From Rhabdophis nuchalis (lineage: Eukaryota > Chordata > Lepidosauria > Squamata > Natricidae), in the NCBI GenBank assembly GCA_039707465.1, contig CM077645.1, positions 145,383,503-145,447,502 on the forward strand: a stretch of 64,000 nt of DNA, written 5' to 3'. The notes beneath the pieces are model-generated. The model saw only the letters and a program-made list of their open reading frames with translations. It was not told the origin of the DNA and made no database searches. The position numbers and the translations under genes were made by a program. Below are positions 54,151-64,000 of the stretch, piece by piece; positions within the stretch are counted from its first letter, which is position 1, and every line of letters begins with the position of its first letter.

Positions 54151-54884
54151 ATTCTCCTAGCACTCCTTGGTAATGGCTTTCAAAATGGGGCATTTTGTGA
54201 AATTGTGGTGTTGCATTGGGCTTAGCATACGTCAATCTTACTCAGAAAAAGAGGATCTATTTTAAAAATTCTTTGCTGTGATTGTTTGCAGTGTCACAGT
54301 TCAAGCTCAGAGTGGCTCATTTAACCTTATGCTGCTACTTTATAATCTGTTTTATTATAGGGAGAAAAAGGTAGTTTATGGGACAGCGTGATAAAAATTA
54401 AGTTATTGACAAGTGAAATGCACTGCATCAAGAAAGAAAAAAGACTTTGTTTAAATTTTTTTAAATCTATCACCATATAATGACTGTAGGATTAGAGCAG
54501 CGGATGATGTTGTTCACATCCACTCAAAAAGTCTTAACAGGAGATTTCATAAATAGCCTCAAGAGATTTGGGGATATTGTTGTCTGCCAGATAGGAAGTA
54601 GAAACAGAGCAAAACAAGTGATGAATGACAGGAAAAGAGGAGGGAAGTGTATGACAAAGCAGAGCAGAGTGAAAAACCTAAACATGCACAACCATGTGAG
54701 AAAGATCACATAGAATACAACCAATGTGAGTATGCTACAGAGGAAATGTGCATTGTACTTTTTAGATTTCCTGGAAAAGCACATTAACATCCTGAACTGG
54801 ATTAACCAGAATTTTGAATCAACCAGAAACAAATATTTATTGTGTTTGTAGACATATTGATAAATAAATACTTATTTATTTACC

Positions 54885-55132
54885 ATGTCCCAGCTTCTGC
54901 CAAACTAGCAGTTCAAAAATATGTAAAAATGCAAGTAGAAAAATAGGAACCAGCTTTGGTGGGAAGATAACAGCATGCTGTGCGCCTTCGGCATTTAGTC
55001 ATGCTGGCCACATGACCATGGAGACGTCTTCAGACAGCGCTGGCCCTTCGGCTTAGAAACGGAGATGAGCACCATTCCCTAGAGATGGGAACGACTAGCA
55101 CATATATTAGAGGGGAACCTTTATCTTTACCT
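54885..55132 (+). mobile_element. Sauria-type SINE, 5'-truncated
   Basis: 'gtcccagcttctgccaaac', 'tagtcatgctggccacatga', 'gaaacggagatgagcacc' and the tail 'aacctttatctttaccttta' match the copy at 30585-30905. The tRNA head is missing. Confidence 0.7.
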
Positions 55133-55135
55133 TTA

Positions 55136-55628
55136 TGGGTGATAAGTCTCTTCTTCAATCCTGGGTGCTCGATCAGAGCTCTGGGAGTTCAAGGTTTCTG
55201 CACATTCTCTTCGCTGTTCTTAGCACTGCGCTTTTCTGGACAAAGAGCAGCAGACATGGGAGGAGATCAAGACATGGCAAGACAAGATCCTGCATGAGAT
55301 AGCTGAGGTGGCTGCCATTCCCAAAAATCTTGAATGGCATTTAGAAAATCTATGCCTCTGTCAACTGCAAAGGCCACATTGCTTGGTTCTGCATATATAC
55401 TACACTGAGACATTATGACATTCAATATATATGAAGGACAACACCAGCTAAAACTTGACTGCTGTGACTTCACATTGTTGTGAAGATGAAAATAATAACA
55501 ACCCAATTTTCTTATATGAGATAGAACTCTTAGTAGTAGTCAAGTAGGAGATACAGCCATTCCGCAAAGAAACAATGAACAATAAATTCCAATTTAGAGC
55601 TATGTATTAGAACTATGAAGCCATAATA
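55136..55628. other. Unique sequence; nothing recognised
   Basis: No gene or repeat was seen. Confidence 0.35.
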
Positions 55629-55636
55629 ATCTAAGA

Positions 55637-55776
55637 CAGGGGTCTGCAAAGTTGGCTCTTTTAAGACTGGTGGACTTCAACTCCCAGAGTTCCCCAGCCA
55701 GCTATGCTATGCTAGCTGGGGAACTCTGGGAGTTGAAGTCCACCAGTCTTAAAAGAGCCAACTTTGCAGACCCCTG
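55637..55776. mobile_element. Foldback hAT MITE (CAGGGGTCTGCAAAG), palindromic
   Basis: Almost perfect palindrome of 140 bp with CAGGGGTCTGCAAAGTTGG ends. Perfect TSD atctaaga (55629-55636 and 55777-55784). A sister subfamily of the CAGGGGTCTCC elements. Confidence 0.92.
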
Positions 55777-55784
55777 ATCTAAGA

Positions 55785-56735
55785 CAACCTGAGGAGATAT
55801 AATATTTGTATAGATGATACTTAGTAAGGGGAGAGCTGATGCATTTCCATCTGTGGAAACAGGGAATCTGCCTATCTCGCGAAGACTTCTCCACATCGCC
55901 GCCCTGGATCCTTACAAGGAGAAGGGCGGGGTATAAATTTGAAAAATAAAAAAATAAAAAAAATAAATATAACATCTGCCCTTGGGCTATCTTAGGAGAA
56001 ATATATCATAAATTATGTTAAGATCATTTGTGAAGCACAAAGACAAAGAATCTGTGAAACTCTTTATAATGTACTTCAAAGCCACCAAATTCAATTTGTT
56101 ACCCCACCTCATTTATGAATCTTAATCCACCAAGTTATTTGAACTAGGATTTGTTGAATGGAAGCACTGTTTCAAAGCTTTGCACATCTTTAACTCCTAT
56201 GGAATCCTAGATGGCTTGAGTAAACAAGCCAAGCTGTATACTCCAAAATGAATGTAACGCTGCTCTTTATCCAAAGGTCAAACAAATGAAGGGGAAAGAG
56301 AAGTGAAAATGGGTAATGGGAAGTATCAAAAGTATCAAAACTTTTAAATAAATATTCAGTATGTTTGGTATTAAATATTGTAAGACAAATGCTCAGTGTA
56401 TCAGTAATAAAAATGTCAAATTGTATTTGCATAATTCTGTTATGACCATTAAAAAAAAAAAACAGGATACATTAAAAAATATATCCTGGAAATTAAAACA
56501 CAGAGTTTTCATCACCCAAACACACTAAAGTTTAATGAGGCCTTATTTTGTAATAGTATACTTAGAAGTAGGAAGAAAAGAACAGGTTTTCCAGTCCTTC
56601 CAAAATCAATAAGTAAGAGATTGAGAGAGTCTCCAGTTTACAAACCTGGGAGGGGGGGAAAAATCTCTGAATTTTGAGCAGGGGAAGCAATCCAATTGCA
56701 GACTTTTCTGCAGTTTTATTTTATCCTCATATGAT
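55785..56735. other. Unique sequence with an L2 tail
   Basis: About 55895-55975 is an L2 3' tail ('aaggagaagggcggggta', then A-rich). The rest is unrecognised. Confidence 0.5.
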
Positions 56736-56737
56736 AA

Positions 56738-57330
56738 GGTGACCAGATGTCCCGCTTTTGGCGAGACTATCCCGCTTTCGAACAATTTGTCCCGCGTCCC
56801 GCCACGTTTTTAAAAAGTCCCGATTTTTGCCATGGGCGCCAGGTGGAGAGGTGGCAGCGGGGGCTCGTCCCGGGCACCCATGGCGGGATGTGTGGGCGGG
56901 CAGGCGGCGGTGGGGCTCCTGGCTGGCCACTCTCAGTGCATCGCGGCGGCAGCAGTGCAAAGTTCAGGGCTGCATGGGCTTCGGCTGCAGCCCTGCCATG
57001 ACAGCTCTCCTCCTCCTCCGCCGCAGCCTGCTGCCTGCCTGGGTGCTCGCTCGCTCCTCCCTCGCCGGCCCTCCCGTTCCGCCTGCCCGCCAGCCCGCTC
57101 CACCCGCCGCTTCCTGCCTGCACCCCGCGCTGTTGCCCTGGCCGCAGGCCGCCTCTGAGCACGTTCATGATCACTTACTGCTTCACATTTTCACCAAAGC
57201 TTCGCTCAGGTTTTTCTTGGCCACCTCCAGCTCACTCACGTAAGTCACGAAAGGCCGCTGAGCACCCACCCACCCCCGGCAATGGTGTCCCGCTTTACCA
57301 ATATAAAAATCTGGTCAACTTATCATATGA
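56738..57330. mobile_element. DNA transposon carrying captured GC-rich host sequence
   Basis: Inverted ends ATAAGGTGACCAGATGTCCC (about 56735) and ...AAATCTGGTCAACTTAT (about 57323), with catatgat-type sequence on both sides. Subterminal 'cccgcttt' repeats occur on both sides. The interior (about 56830-57240) is CpG-rich, unlike its ends, and includes a TADA1-like exon. Open frames of 97-161 codons across it are on both strands and not convincing as genes. Confidence 0.65.
57179..57247 (-). pseudogene. TADA1: Captured TADA1 exon 1 fragment with splice donor
   Basis: On the - strand the frame reads [18 protein letters not shown]. The N-terminus of TADA1, a SAGA-complex adaptor, as I recall it, is [25 protein letters not shown]. 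After one lost G the next bases encode GENVKQ, followed at once by a consensus donor (gtaagtga). The start codon region is changed, so it cannot make TADA1. It is GC-rich and lies inside a DNA transposon. The sequence beyond the donor (towards 56830) would then be TADA1 intron 1 or other captured DNA. The match rests on about 23 residues and memory of the family. Confidence 0.6.
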
Positions 57331-58690
57331 TCAGCATTGATTTAAGACACCGAATTAAGGTCAGAAACTATAATGAATAGTAATTGCACAAATGGAGAGT
57401 ATTTGGCATGTGTGATGGAATCATTCTTCCCGCCTCTGTATACTGACATAGAAACACATGTATATACACACCTGCTGTGATTCCATAAAACATGCCCCAA
57501 AATGGGACAGAAATCTCCATTGGTACTAACACAAACTGGAACTTTGAAACGGAAAACATTTTAATCAAGATTTTAATAGTTGGGTGGAGGATTAAACTGG
57601 CCTCATGACTCCCTTCAAGTATGATTGAATTCACTTTTTTTTTTATTTGCATCTTAATCATGTTTTACAGAGTATCGTGTTTACTTGGAGTTTTAAAAAA
57701 AATCACTTTTGATAATCTCTGATTATTTTTTTTAGGTTTAGGTTTTATTCAAATTTGTATACCGCCCTATCTCCCTTATGGGACTCAGGGCGGTGAACAG
57801 GCAGTAATAAAAACAACAATAAAATATCCAATACAATACATATATTAAAAATCGATTATTTTATTTTATTTGAAAGAGGCAAGGAGGAAGAGAAAAGAAA
57901 GGAACATTTAATTTCTTGACAGAGACTTAGATAAGACATTGAGATAAGAATGAGCCTGTGCTACATTAAATGGTATAATTCTGGTTAAAATTCTAGGAGA
58001 ATAGGGAAATCCTGAAAGGTACCAACGAAATGCATAACTTGTTTCAGAAGGTGAGAAGATAATAGTCATAATTTTATTGATTGAAGCTGACATAATATTG
58101 ATGCTACATAGGGTTCGAATTTAACTATCATGCAAAACCAACCTTCTTGGCAGTTGCAAACTGGCCAGCTGGGAACTTTCCAAGGATAACAGTATGTGTG
58201 CATTGCCTAAATGTAATTTATTTATGCCATTGCTGATGGGAGAAGCAGCCAAGCCTTAATGCTCATGATCTTGGCTGCACTGTGAGGTCATTCCCTCCCC
58301 TCCAGCGTTGAGCCTTCTGCCAAAATTCCCCCTCCCTTGACAGAGGTCATCTCTACCTGCCTATCACAGCCATGGACCAGCTCGTTCTCCAAATGACGGA
58401 GAGGATTTGCAATAGGAAAGCCTTGACCCTTATAAATGCTATGCTGTAATCATCAGGGTCCTTTGAACATCCCACATTTGCCAACCAGGGCCAAATGCAT
58501 TCCATAAAGCCTGAAAACAGCCTCCATTTTAAATGACATTTCAGGCTAAGGTTTCACACAATGGCCATATTTTCTTGGGGGTGGGGGGGTGGGATAAAGG
58601 TTTAGATTTAGATTTATTACATTTTTAGACCGCCCTTCTCCCTTGCGGAGGGATAAATATGAAAGAGGGCAGCTCCACTTAGATTGCATA
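57331..58690. other. Unique sequence with L2 tails
   Basis: L2 3' tails on the - strand at about 57733-57836 ('taccgccctatctccc', 'gggactcagggcggtgaac') and about 58598-58650. No gene was recognised. Confidence 0.5.
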
Positions 58691-58697
58691 CATATTG

Positions 58698-59205
58698 TTA
58701 GAGTGTTTAGAGTTTAGAGTTTATTGGTTTTTTTATACCGTCTTACTCCCGAGGGACTCAGGGCGGTGTACAGCCAAAATAAAAACAAATATAAAAATAT
58801 ATAAAATCACATATATAAAAGTTATATATTTTTAAAAGCTTTTAAAAACCATAATTGAAATATTGGCCGAAATGTGTAAAAAACCCAAACTAACCCTAAT
58901 TAAAGTAATAGAAATTTAAATGTAAAAATTTAAATTTAAAAATTTTTAAATCATACTTTATGCCAGCCCAGCTTGTTGAAAGAGAAAGGTTTTGAGACCG
59001 CGGCGGAAGGTCAGGGATAGTTCTTAATTCCGGGGGCAATTCGTTCCAGAGGACAGGTGCTCCCACGGAGAAGGCTCTCCCCCTGGGTGTCGCCAGTCGA
59101 CATTGTCTAGCCGACGGCACCACGAGGAGACCCTCTCTATGGGAGCGTAAGGGCCGGTGGGAGGCTCTCGATGGCAGAAGGCGATCTCATAGGTTACCGG
59201 GTTGA
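58698..59205 (-). mobile_element. L2 3'-end fragment
   Basis: The - strand frame gives VPSARQCRLATPRGRAF and LWNELPPELRTIPDL, then the 3' UTR and 'gagggactcagggcggtgt' at about 58750-58775. Confidence 0.85.
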
Positions 59206-59455
59206 GTAATGAAACATCTGTGAGCAAACAACCAAGTTCAGAGAGCACCAAGAACTCCACAAAGAAATAATTAAAAGTAAATAAATCTAAAGGCCAGCTT
59301 TCTGAAATAATGGACCATCCTTTATAATGAAGGAGGTATGGTCTCTGTAGGTATAACTTGCCCTCTCTATCCACTACCTAGCCAATACTGAACTTGCAAT
59401 TTTATAGTTTAAAAAAAAAAAACTTTTGGTGTTTCTGGGATATCAAACCCAATAT

Positions 59456-59815
59456 GTAGTCCTCGACTTACAACAGTTCATTCAGTGATCATTCGAAGTT
59501 ATGTGATTTACGACCGTTTTTCAGACTTACGACCTTTGCAGCATCCCCGTGGTCATGTGATATCCATTTGGATGCTTGGCAACTGGGTCATATTTATGAC
59601 AGTTGCAGTGTCCCAGGGTTACGGGATCCCCTTTTGCGACCTTCTGACAAGCAAATTCAATGGGGAAACCAGATTCACTTAACAACCGTGTTACTAATTT
59701 AACGATTGCAGTGATTTACTTAACAACTGTGGCATGAAAAGTCATAAAATGGGGCAACACTCACGTAGCAACTTCAATTCTAGGCTCAGTTGTGGTCACA
59801 AGTTGAGGACTAGCT
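59456..59815. mobile_element. MITE with TAGTCCTCGACTTA ends
   Basis: Left 'gtagtcctcgacttacaac', right 'cacaagttgaggactagc'. The interior reads 'gttacgggatcccc', 'ttcacttaacaaccgtg'. Relatives at about 35335-35590 and 5265-5550. Confidence 0.7.
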
Positions 59816-60058
59816 GCATTCACTATTATTGCCAGCCAGCTTAATTAGCAATCCTATTTTATTAACTCTCCAGATTGCATAAATATTGAAAGACAGCAAC
59901 TGAGACATTTGGTTGACAGTCATCCTCCTGATCATCTCTCTGAAATGAAGACTTTAGATTGAACTGACTCAGGATTTCAATCCTATTTTGAGTCTTCCTA
60001 GCAAATAGGAGTTGAAGAAAATGGCCTTTTTAAAAATTCTCACACATGTATCATAAAT

Positions 60059-60192
60059 CGGGGTCTCCAACCTTTGCAACTTTAAGTCTGAAGGACCTCA
60101 GCTCCCAGAATTCTCCAGCCAGCAAAGCTGGCTGGAGAATTCTGGGAGCTGAAGTCCTTCAGACTTAAAGTTGCAAAGGTTGGGGACCCCTG
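60059..60192. mobile_element. Foldback hAT MITE (CAGGGGTCTCC), palindromic copy
   Basis: Left end CGGGGTCTCCAACC (one base lost), right end GGGGACCCCTG. Perfect TSD tcataaat (60051-60058 and 60193-60200). Confidence 0.9.
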
Positions 60193-60200
60193 TCATAAAT

Positions 60201-61260
60201 AATTGGACAAAATGGCACCATCCTGTAATGATGTCATGACAACTGACATAAGTTGATCAGACACAGTAATGACCAACATAAGTTGCAACGTTTATATGCT
60301 GATGAAATCATCTATTCTAGCACCATGGAAGACTACCCCACAAAAGCACTTAAACATCTAGGAAAACCATAACTGAGAAACCTAGAATCATGAGAACTAG
60401 AAGAACAAAAACCTTATAAACCTTCTACTCCAGAATTCCAATTAGTAATGGAAGAAAAATGTAAAGCATCTCTTAGCTTCAGCTTCTGATTTCTTCCTTT
60501 CCAGCTTGTGGCAGATGCTCCTGCTAACATAAAGGCACAATGACTTATATCCAAAATGACAGGAATGTTTGTGACAAAGCAAACATTAAAAAAACCAGTC
60601 TGGTCAAATTTCTACGGTCATTATTGGGGCTTTATTCCTCTACAAGACATTTTTTCACCTATTGACATAAATAGGACTACTTCTTATCTTCTTGGAAAAC
60701 AAGTTTAGTGTAAGGTTTCCACATAACTTCCAAAAGTAAATCAGAGTCCAAGGCAAAGTATTGCTCAAGGTTCCAATTTATTAAGAGAGCCATGTTGGCA
60801 CATCTGGGAAAACCCAAATCTGAAAGCTTCACGGTTTTCCCACCGAGTTGAAAGTTCAAGATCTTGCCCCCGCACCTACAAGTCCATCACATGGTCCAAT
60901 CTTCCACTGCCATGCTGGCAGCTTCCACCCACCCAGTTCTGGTCAGGTGCAGAGGTGCAAAGACAAAGGATGACCTTGGCTTTCTAGAAAGAATTTTGTT
61001 ATGGCTACATATCTTCTAACTCCGTACAATCCCCTCTCCCATTTTCCCACAATAGAAAATGCATAGTAGAGCAAAAGAAAGTGTGGCAGGCCTAAGATTC
61101 ACAAGAAAAGATGGCTGCAGGCCTGACATTTAGTGTATGAGTAGTGCATTTGTTTCATTCAGCGCTCTTCAGCCAATTAATGTGAAATGAGCGCTATGAG
61201 ATGTGCCTCATATTTTCTCTTTAGATAGTATTTTAGTCCAGCGTTTCCCTGACTGATGCC
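60201..61260. other. Unique sequence; nothing recognised
   Basis: No gene or repeat was seen. The ORF at 60677-60859 (- strand) has no recognisable domain. Confidence 0.35.
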
Positions 61261-61268
61261 TTCTAGAC

Positions 61269-61302
61269 CAGGGGTCTCCAACCTTGGCAACTTTAAACCT
61301 GG
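61269..61302. mobile_element. 34-bp remnant of the CAGGGGTCTCC foldback MITE
   Basis: The left TIR CAGGGGTCTCCAACCTTGG runs directly into 'aaacctgg'. Flanks ttctagac and ctctagac (7/8) suggest a collapsed palindrome that kept its TSD. Confidence 0.65.
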
Positions 61303-61569
61303 CTCTAGACATATTCATGGACCACTTCCACATCCCTTAGTTGACATGTGGCAACCCTGATTATGAAAAACATGGGCTGGAAAGAATCCCACTGATTGCT
61401 TTTAAGAGTGAGCATTTCCCAATTCAATTTCACATATACTGTTTGGTCAGCTCTTTCATTTGCTTGCTTGACTGCATTTCTACCCACTTCTGTGGAGCAA
61501 AGCTCAAAGTGACACACATGGAGATGGGTCTTCTTCCCATAACAGCAGTTCTGTGTGGAGGGCTGGGAG

Positions 61570-61660
61570 CAGAGGTGGTATTCAGCCAGTTCAGACCAGT
61601 TCAAACGAACCGGTAGTGGAAATTTTGAGTAGTTTGGAGAATCAGCAAATACCACCTCTG
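61570..61660. mobile_element. 91-bp hAT MITE (CAGAGGTGGTATTC)
   Basis: Ends CAGAGGTGGTATTCAGC and AAATACCACCTCTG. The flanking 8-mers are only weakly alike. Confidence 0.7.
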
Positions 61661-62110
61661 GTTGGCCCCACCCTCCAGCCCCTGTCATTTCCTGTCCTAT
61701 ATTCCCTTGGATGTTTTAGCTCAGATGATTCACGCAGCAGAGCAGATTGCCACACCTCAGCTGAGCTTAAAAAAACAGCTCAGCTCACCAGCGCTGACAC
61801 CAAGGGTGGTCTTTGAGTGCTGCGCACACACGTGGAGCGTGCTCTCATACAACCAGTAGGAAAAGATTTGGAATCCCACCATTGGCTGGGAGACATTGTC
61901 TGCCCCAAAATGACCTGTGAGATCTGTGAGGTCTTGAATATGGATCTACCAAGCACACCACATAAATTATTACAAAATATAGTCCCATACTTGCTTTTCT
62001 TTAGCATGAAGTTGTAGGAATATCTCTTATATATATATATATATATAAAACCTTGTGGATTCTCATGGACACTTTTCTTTCCGTGGCACAGAATGTAAAT
62101 GCACTGAATC
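61661..62110. other. Unique sequence with a short (AT)n
   Basis: (AT)n at about 62031-62046. Nothing else recognised. Confidence 0.35.
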
Positions 62111-62118
62111 AATTAAAA

Positions 62119-62222
62119 CAGGGGTCTCCAACCTTTGCAACTTTAAGTCTGAAGGACTTCAGCTCCCAGAATTCTCCAGCCAGTCATTCAGACTTAAAAG
62201 TTGCAAAGGTTGGAGACCCCTG
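62119..62222. mobile_element. Foldback hAT MITE (CAGGGGTCTCC), copy
   Basis: Ends CAGGGGTCTCCAACC...GGAGACCCCTG. Perfect TSD aattaaaa (62111-62118 and 62223-62230). Confidence 0.92.
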
Positions 62223-62230
62223 AATTAAAA

Positions 62231-62850
62231 GGGAGAAAAGCCAACATTCGTAAAGCTTCAAGCAGTCCTATGGGGAAGTATTTAAACAGCTTTTAAAACA
62301 GATGTTAATATTAATATATTAATGTTAATATAATCCACTGAGCTAAAATGTGCCAACCAAGCAGGCCCTGCTGTGTCAGCCTGGCTACATGCCATTAAGA
62401 AAGTATGCTAAATTTTGTATAATTCCTGCCCAAAGTTAGAAAAGTCATTTAGAAATAACATTGCTCCAAAAGTGACACTTGTAACTGTAACGCTTGTTTA
62501 TGACTCATTTTTCCATTTTGCTTTGTGCTCCCTGTTCGCTTGGGCCTCCCTTTGTTCTTTTACTAAAGAAACTGATCTGCAGAGAACGAGGGTAAACTAC
62601 GCAAAGTCTGGAGCCATTTCTAAGCGGAAGCTTTCCAAAAACCTGCTGCAAGCATTTCTCTTGTTGTTTAGCTTGGAATGATTGAAAGCTTCAGCCAACT
62701 GGCAAAAGGTTGTATATTGGGGTGTTTTTTTTTAAAGCAACAGAGAGCAAAAACAGAAAAAACATTTCAATAAGCTGTTTTAAAAATTAGTGAAAAAATG
62801 TTAAGACAATCATTTTCATACTGATGAAGAATGTATTTTCCCTGACGTAC
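62231..62850. other. Unique sequence; nothing recognised
   Basis: The open frame at 62415-62681 (88 codons) has no recognisable domain and is not called. Confidence 0.35.
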
Positions 62851-62899
62851 AGAGTAATAGAATAACAGAGTTGGAAGGGAACTTGTAGATCATCTAGTC

Positions 62900-63217
62900 C
62901 CCAACCCCCGGGCCGTGGACCGGTGCCGGTCCGTGGCTTGATAGGAACCGGGCCGCAAGGCCGGAGAGGAGGAGGAGGGAGGAGGGGGCAGCCCCCTGGG
63001 CAGAGCGCGCACCGGGGGCGGGAGAGCGCAGGCGCGGCCACTCGCGCTGTTGGGAGCCGAGGGGTGAGTGAGCTGACTCCCCCCCCCACATGCATGCGTC
63101 ACCTGTTCCCCTTCCTCCCTGCTCCCCCTCTACGCCGGCCGAGCCATGCCCACCGGTCCACGGAATTTTCTTTAAAATGAAACTGGTCCCTGGTGCCAAA
63201 AAGGTTGGGGAGCCTTG
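62900..63217. mobile_element. hAT element inserted in CR1
   Basis: Left 'cccaacccccgggccgtgg', right 'aaaaaggttggggagccttg'. Perfect TSD atctagtc (62892-62899 and 63218-63225) made from CR1 sequence. GC-rich interior. The usual first bases CAGGGGT appear lost on the left. Confidence 0.85.
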
Positions 63218-63544
63218 ATCTAGTCCAACCCCTGCCCAAGCAGGAGAACCTACACCATTTCTGACAGATGGCAGGCCAGTCTCTTCTTGAAAGCTTCCAG
63301 TGATGAAGCTCCCACAACTTCCAAAGACAACTGTTTCATTGGTTGATTGTCTCACTGTCAGAAAATTCTCCTTATTTCTAGGTTGAATCTCTCCTTGGTC
63401 AGTTTCCATCCATTATTCCTTGCCTGGCCTTCAGGTGCTTTGGAAAATAGCTTGACCCCCTCCTCTCTGTGGCAGCCCCTCAAATATTCAAACACTATCA
63501 TGTCTCTCCGATCCTTCTCTTCCCTAGACTAGCCATACCTAGTT

Positions 63545-63917
63545 CCGGCTGGACAATGCCGACTGGTGACCCCCAGGGGTAGAGCCCTCTCTGTGCCCTC
63601 TGCAACAACCTGCCCCCCTACCTTTGTACCATCACAGACCCCCCAACCTTTGTACCATCTTCCGCTGGACCTTAAAAACATATCTATTTCATGCGGCTGG
63701 CCTAGCATAGTTTTTAACGATATAGTCCCAATTTTATAACAATTCTATAATTTTTATCTGCTTTTAACCATAAGTTTTTAGCACAGATTTAGTATTTAAT
63801 CTATTTTTAATTTTTATATTGTCATTGTGTTTTACTACTTTTTATTCCTCTGTGCACCACCCTGAGTCCTTCGGGAGATAGGGCGGTATATAAGTGTAAA
63901 TAAATAAAATAAAATAA
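63545..63917 (+). mobile_element. L2 3' end inserted in CR1
   Basis: 'ctggacaatgccgactgg' and 'tgcggctggcctagcat' through the 3' UTR 'accaccctgagtccttcggg'/'gggcggtatataa', then (AAATA)n. Flanks agttcc and aattcc may be a short target duplication. Confidence 0.88.
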
Positions 63918-64000
63918 ATTCCTTCAATCGTTCTTCATATGTTTTAGCCTCCAGTCCCCTAATCACCTTTGTTGTTCTTCTCTGCATTCTTTCTAGAGTC

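Larger units (their letters stand above)
62853..64000 (-). mobile_element. CR1 3'-end copy split by two younger insertions
   Basis: CR1 3' end 'aacagagttggaagggaac' (about 62865), resuming after a hAT at 63218 ('atctagtccaacccctgcc') and running to about 63544. After an L2 fragment it resumes at about 63918 ('tcgttcttcatatgttt') to the window edge. The coding frame is broken. Confidence 0.88.

Noticed and set aside
56758..57243. 161-codon + strand frame in the captured GC-rich block
   Set aside because: Runs antisense to the TADA1-like exon and through transposon ends. Pro/Ala/Leu-rich with no domain.
62787..63409. Gly/Pro/Arg-rich frames of 85-171 codons
   Set aside because: GC-rich hAT interior plus CR1 flanks. 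No coherent protein.

Overview
The window looks like nuclear DNA from a squamate reptile, most likely a snake. The evidence is the repeat mix: CR1 and L2 LINEs, an L1 relic, Sauria-type SINEs, very many short hAT elements with clear 8-bp target-site duplications (TSDs), and long microsatellites. The species cannot be fixed from sequence alone.

The only host protein gene I can support is the 3' end of MYLK4 (myosin light chain kinase family member 4) on the + strand. Its coding exons lie at 311-463, 6018-6096 and 7988-8017, and the stop codon is at 8015-8017. The two introns carry a 4.0-kb hAT element (1224-5241) and a LINE relic with a reiterated tail. From about 8 kb to the end I find no intact host gene; I read this as the intergenic desert downstream of MYLK4. 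A decayed coding relic lies at 14565-15112 (- strand). A fragment matching exon 1 of TADA1 sits inside a DNA transposon at 57179-57247.

Region by region. 0-9 kb: MYLK4 3' exons and hAT DNA. 9-18 kb: SINEs, an L2 fragment, hAT MITEs and an L1 fragment. 18.2-20.8 kb: a hAT/CR1 composite whose two CR1 halves lie in opposite orientations. 24.8-29.3 kb: an apparently full-length L2-clade LINE with an uninterrupted 1085-codon ORF and a GC-rich 5' region carrying NRF1- and YY1-like motifs. 31.0-33.9 kb: a nearly intact CR1 (728-codon ORF, one nonsense and one frameshift upstream). 45.4-46.3 kb: a Penelope-like segment, a CR1 tail, and a roughly 335-bp tandem repeat combining a tRNA-like head with a hammerhead ribozyme. 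49.5-50.5 kb: a MITE. 56.7-57.3 kb: the TADA1-bearing DNA element. 62.9-64.0 kb: a CR1 split by a hAT and by an L2 fragment.

The features most worth following are the hammerhead with all core bases intact (45912-45958), the intact L2, the exon capture, and the hAT-associated inversion of a CR1. All calls come from reading the sequence. Family names for repeats rest on remembered motifs and should be checked against a repeat library.
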